The notes under the pieces are model-generated. The model was given only the letters and a program-made list of their open reading frames with translations. It did not search any database and was not told where the DNA came from. The translations under genes and the position numbers were made by a program. A stretch of 64,000 nucleotides of DNA, from NCBI RefSeq assembly GCF_016765615.1, contig NZ_JAESWA010000017.1, positions 186,001-250,000 of the forward strand, given 5' to 3'. Shown piece after piece: positions 61,973-64,000 of this stretch. This DNA comes from Clostridium paridis (GTDB lineage Bacteria; Bacillota; Clostridia; Clostridiales; Clostridiaceae). How positions within the stretch are numbered: the stretch's first letter is position 1; each line of letters opens with the position of its first letter.

Positions 61973-62875
61973 TTAATCCCTCTCCTCTATTATCCTTACA
62001 TTTTCAATTGTTCCCGGTCCCCTTCTATTACTTAACTCAATTACTCTTTTTAAAATTTTATTATCTAGTAGCCCCCTAAATATTTTTCTATTATATAAAT
62101 CATTGATATCAAACCCATGTATTGTTGTTATTATATTAACTCCAGAATTGTAAGCTGATATTAATGCTTCTACATCTTTATCTGAACCAATTTCATCACA
62201 AATTAGAACCTCAGGAGACATACTCCTAATTGCCATTAACATTCCTTCACTCTTAATACAGTTGTCAAATACATCAGTTCTGATACCTACATCCATTTGT
62301 GGTATACCTTGAAATGAACCAGCTATTTCGCTTCTTTCATCAATTATTGATACCTTTCTACCTGCAATTCCCTTGCTTTTCATACCATTTGATATATTCC
62401 TTGAAATATCTCTTAACAATGTTGTTTTTCCACATTTAGGTGGGGAGATAATTATTGTGTTTAGAATTCTTCCCCCTTCTGTAATTAATGGAATTAATCC
62501 ATCTGAAATTCCTTTCATTTCTTTTGTAATTCTTATATTTACAGAAGATATATTTCTTAGGGTTTTTATTTTATTATTATCTATAACCCATTCTCCTGTT
62601 ATCCCAACTCTATGCCCTCCATTTATAGTTATAAATCCTTGTTTAATATCTTCTTCGAATGCATAAAATGAATAATTGGCCATTCTTTTCGCAACTATCC
62701 TTATATCCTCAAGTTTACATATATAGTTTGATATAAACTCTCTATGATTAGTTACTATAATCAACGGTAAATTTGTTCTCATCCTAATTTCTTGTACTTC
62801 CTCTATTTTAAATTCAGTAATGTGACCCAAAATATCCTTTGGTAATATATCCAATACCGAACTATATTTATTCAT
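61973..62875 (-). CDS. spoIIIAA: Stage III sporulation protein AA (ATPase)
   Basis: A 300-residue cytoplasmic ATPase, the putative motor of the SpoIIIA channel. Walker A PPKCGKTTLLRD (145-156), Walker B-like PEVLICDEIGSDKDVEAL (about 230-247) and the family segment INGGHRVGITGEWV (about 84-97). ATG after GGAGGTGATA. First gene of the eight-gene spoIIIA operon, expressed in the mother cell under sigma-E in known species. Confidence 0.95.
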   Translation of the reverse strand: MNKYSSVLDILPKDILGHITEFKIEEVQEIRMRTNLPLIIVTNHREFISNYICKLEDIRIVAKRMANYSFYAFEEDIKQGFITINGGHRVGITGEWVIDNNKIKTLRNISSVNIRITKEMKGISDGLIPLITEGGRILNTIIISPPKCGKTTLLRDISRNISNGMKSKGIAGRKVSIIDERSEIAGSFQGIPQMDVGIRTDVFDNCIKSEGMLMAIRSMSPEVLICDEIGSDKDVEALISAYNSGVNIITTIHGFDINDLYNRKIFRGLLDNKILKRVIELSNRRGPGTIENVRIIEERD

Positions 62876-62898
62876 ATTATCACCTCCACTTACAGTAA

Positions 62899-62927
62899 AT
62901 TGTATTTACCAAGTTTCAAAAATATAA
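62899..62927 (-). promoter_or_regulatory. Sigma-E-like promoter of the spoIIIA operon
   Basis: Minus-strand TTATATTT (62927-62920) and AATACAAT (62906-62899) separated by 13 bp resemble the sigma-E -35 (KMATATTT) and -10 (CATACAHT). The spacing is one short of ideal. The position, 24 bp before spoIIIAA, is right. Confidence 0.45.
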
Positions 62928-62989
62928 CTACATAAATAAAATATGTAAAACTGTTAATTAAAATTTTCGATTCTTAAAAAATGAAAAAA

Positions 62990-63023
62990 GCACATCAAAA
63001 TGGTTCTTAACCATTTGATGTGC
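62990..63023 (-). terminator. Terminator between the zinc-ribbon gene and spoIIIA
   Basis: A 15-bp stem with one bulged A, GCACATCAAA...TTTGATGTGC; six T follow on the minus strand. Confidence 0.9.
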
Positions 63024-63042
63024 TCATACTTTGCTATTTTAC

Positions 63043-63402
63043 TTAATTTATATTTTCCCCACAGAAAGGACAAGGGATTGAGATACCTGATTCTAGCGCA
63101 CTACTTTCAATAAAAATAGGTTTGTTACACTTAGTACAAGTTACTTCTTTAAAATCATCCTCAATATCTTCTAAATCTTCAATTGACACTTCTTCAAACA
63201 AATCTTCTTGTATTTCAGAAATATCATTGTCTAAGAATTCAACATTTTCTTGTATTGTTTCAACATTAACTTGAATTCCCTCAACTTTATCATTTAAATT
63301 ATCAATTAATAGCAACAATGATTTTATTATTTCTTTATTTTCTGAGTCTTTTAGACTTTCCACGGCTTCTTGAATTTTATAGAATTCACTTTTAAAATCC
63401 AT
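63043..63402 (-). CDS. CD1247-type N-terminal domain / zinc-ribbon protein
   Basis: A 119-residue acidic protein: coiled-coil N-terminus (about 1-75, FKSEFYKIQEAVESLKDSE) and a C-terminal zinc ribbon with CTKC (about 92-95) and CPFC (about 112-115). This is the architecture of clostridial CD1247-like proteins found next to efp and spoIIIA. Function unknown, possibly regulatory. ATG after AGGAAG. Confidence 0.8.
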   Translation of the reverse strand: MDFKSEFYKIQEAVESLKDSENKEIIKSLLLLIDNLNDKVEGIQVNVETIQENVEFLDNDISEIQEDLFEEVSIEDLEDIEDDFKEVTCTKCNKPIFIESSALESGISIPCPFCGENIN

Positions 63403-63429
63403 TTTTGCACTTCCTTCTTAATAATAAAA

Positions 63430-63457
63430 GTGCTAAGTCAATCAATGACTTAGCCAC
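63430..63457 (-). terminator. Terminator of efp
   Basis: Stem GTGCTAAGTCA / TGACTTAGCCAC (one bulge) followed by minus-strand TTTTATTAT. Confidence 0.85.
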
Positions 63458-63462
63458 AAATA

Positions 63463-64000
63463 CTAAACTCTTTCCATGTAATCCCCAGTTCTTGTGTCGA
63501 TTCTTATAACATCGCCTTCATTAACAAACATAGGAACCATTACTACAGCATTAGTTTCTACAGTTGCTTGTTTTAAAGAATTTGTTGCTGTATTACCTTT
63601 TACTCCTGGCTCAGTTTCAGTAATTAAAAGTTCAACAAAGTTTGGAGCTTCTACAGAAAATGCTTGACCTTTATAGAATTTTATAACAGCAAACATGTTC
63701 TCTTTTAAGTATTTAATTGCTTCTTCAACTTTTTCATAGTTAAGAGGTATTTGTTCAAATGTTTCTTGATCCATGAAGTAGTATAATTCTCCATCAGAAT
63801 ATAAATATTGCATTTCTTTTCTTTCGATAACTGCTTCTTGGAACTTTTCAGTTGGGTTAAATGTTCTATCAGTAACTCCACCTGCTATTACGTTTCTTAA
63901 TTTTGTTCTTACAAATGCTGCACCCTTACCTGGTTTTACATGTAAGAAATCTACAACGTTATAAACTTGTCCATCATATTCAAAAGTAGTACCTTTTCTT
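63463..64000 (-). CDS. efp: Elongation factor P (start beyond window)
   Basis: Rescues ribosomes stalled at polyproline stretches. About 179 of the usual 185 residues are visible, from [13 protein letters not shown] through the domain I loop [17 protein letters not shown], where the lysine near position 32-34 is the modification site, to [19 protein letters not shown]. The frame is continuous upstream of the ATG at 63813, so that codon is internal. The first few residues lie outside the window. Confidence 0.97.
   Translation of the reverse strand, partial: RKGTTFEYDGQVYNVVDFLHVKPGKGAAFVRTKLRNVIAGGVTDRTFNPTEKFQEAVIERKEMQYLYSDGELYYFMDQETFEQIPLNYEKVEEAIKYLKENMFAVIKFYKGQAFSVEAPNFVELLITETEPGVKGNTATNSLKQATVETNAVVMVPMFVNEGDVIRIDTRTGDYMERV

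Overview
The window is a low-GC, spore-forming Firmicute chromosome segment, most likely Clostridium sensu stricto (cluster I). The evidence is gene content and order: spo0A next to spoIVB, recN, argR, nadK, tlyA, dxs, ispA, xseB, xseA, folD and nusB; a complete spoIIIAA-AH operon; scpAB; ytfJ; spoIIM; and an NADH:rubredoxin reductase plus flavodiiron protein pair for oxygen scavenging. AGGAGG-type ribosome binding sites are strong and most genes are followed by intrinsic terminators. No tRNA, rRNA, CRISPR array, prophage or complete insertion sequence was seen.

Layout. 0-5 kb: 5' part of ilvE, a D,D-carboxypeptidase, ytfI/ytfJ (+), scpAB and a P-loop kinase. 5-13 kb: a PD-(D/E)XK-like protein, a MATE exporter, a response regulator/ABC/histidine kinase operon (Bce/Bcr type) and a YtrA-like GntR-ABC operon with a 30-bp palindromic operator. 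13-15.6 kb: a gene-poor accessory patch with a double-glycine-leader bacteriocin-like peptide, several small membrane proteins (candidate immunity proteins), apparent leader-peptide fragments and a LytTR-type direct repeat. 15.6-20 kb: a CDF transporter, DUF4491, SIMPL, RluF-like, an uncharacterised Rossmann-like protein and a TipA-like MerR regulator. 20-37 kb: a GGDEF-EAL protein and a redox/oxygen-defence neighbourhood (two rubredoxin-reductase-like flavoproteins, FprA, FMN-binding protein, flavodoxin-like reductase, hemerythrin, soluble MCP, Rieske flavoprotein, Mn-catalase), mixed with a homocysteine methyltransferase and glucan phosphorylase. 37-64 kb: chitinase, dacF-pdp-xerD-like-spoIIM, nudix hydrolase, spo0A-spoIVB, the recN-to-nusB housekeeping block, an Asp23 protein, spoIIIA and the start of efp.

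Most notable observations. (1) A palindromic repeat of about 104 bp with TATAGGGTTTT ends occurs five times (634, 2951, 5112, 18403, 44401). It has three nested stems and TA at the ends, so it looks like a MITE. One copy supplies the stop codon of a small gene. (2) The bacteriocin-like locus has an AACGTT direct repeat spaced 21 bp upstream, as expected for an AgrA/BlpR/ComE-type regulator, but no dedicated exporter or regulator lies in the window. (3) The XerD-like recombinase beside spoIIM has lost most catalytic residues but keeps the tyrosine. (4) A candidate structured small RNA lies between the nudix gene and spoIIM. (5) A nearly identical CRP/FNR-like 22-bp element precedes both the GGDEF-EAL gene and the MCP-hemerythrin operon. 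(6) A HAD-phosphatase gene relic lies at 37.2 kb.

Most functional names are inferred from motifs and family recognition by eye. No database search was possible.
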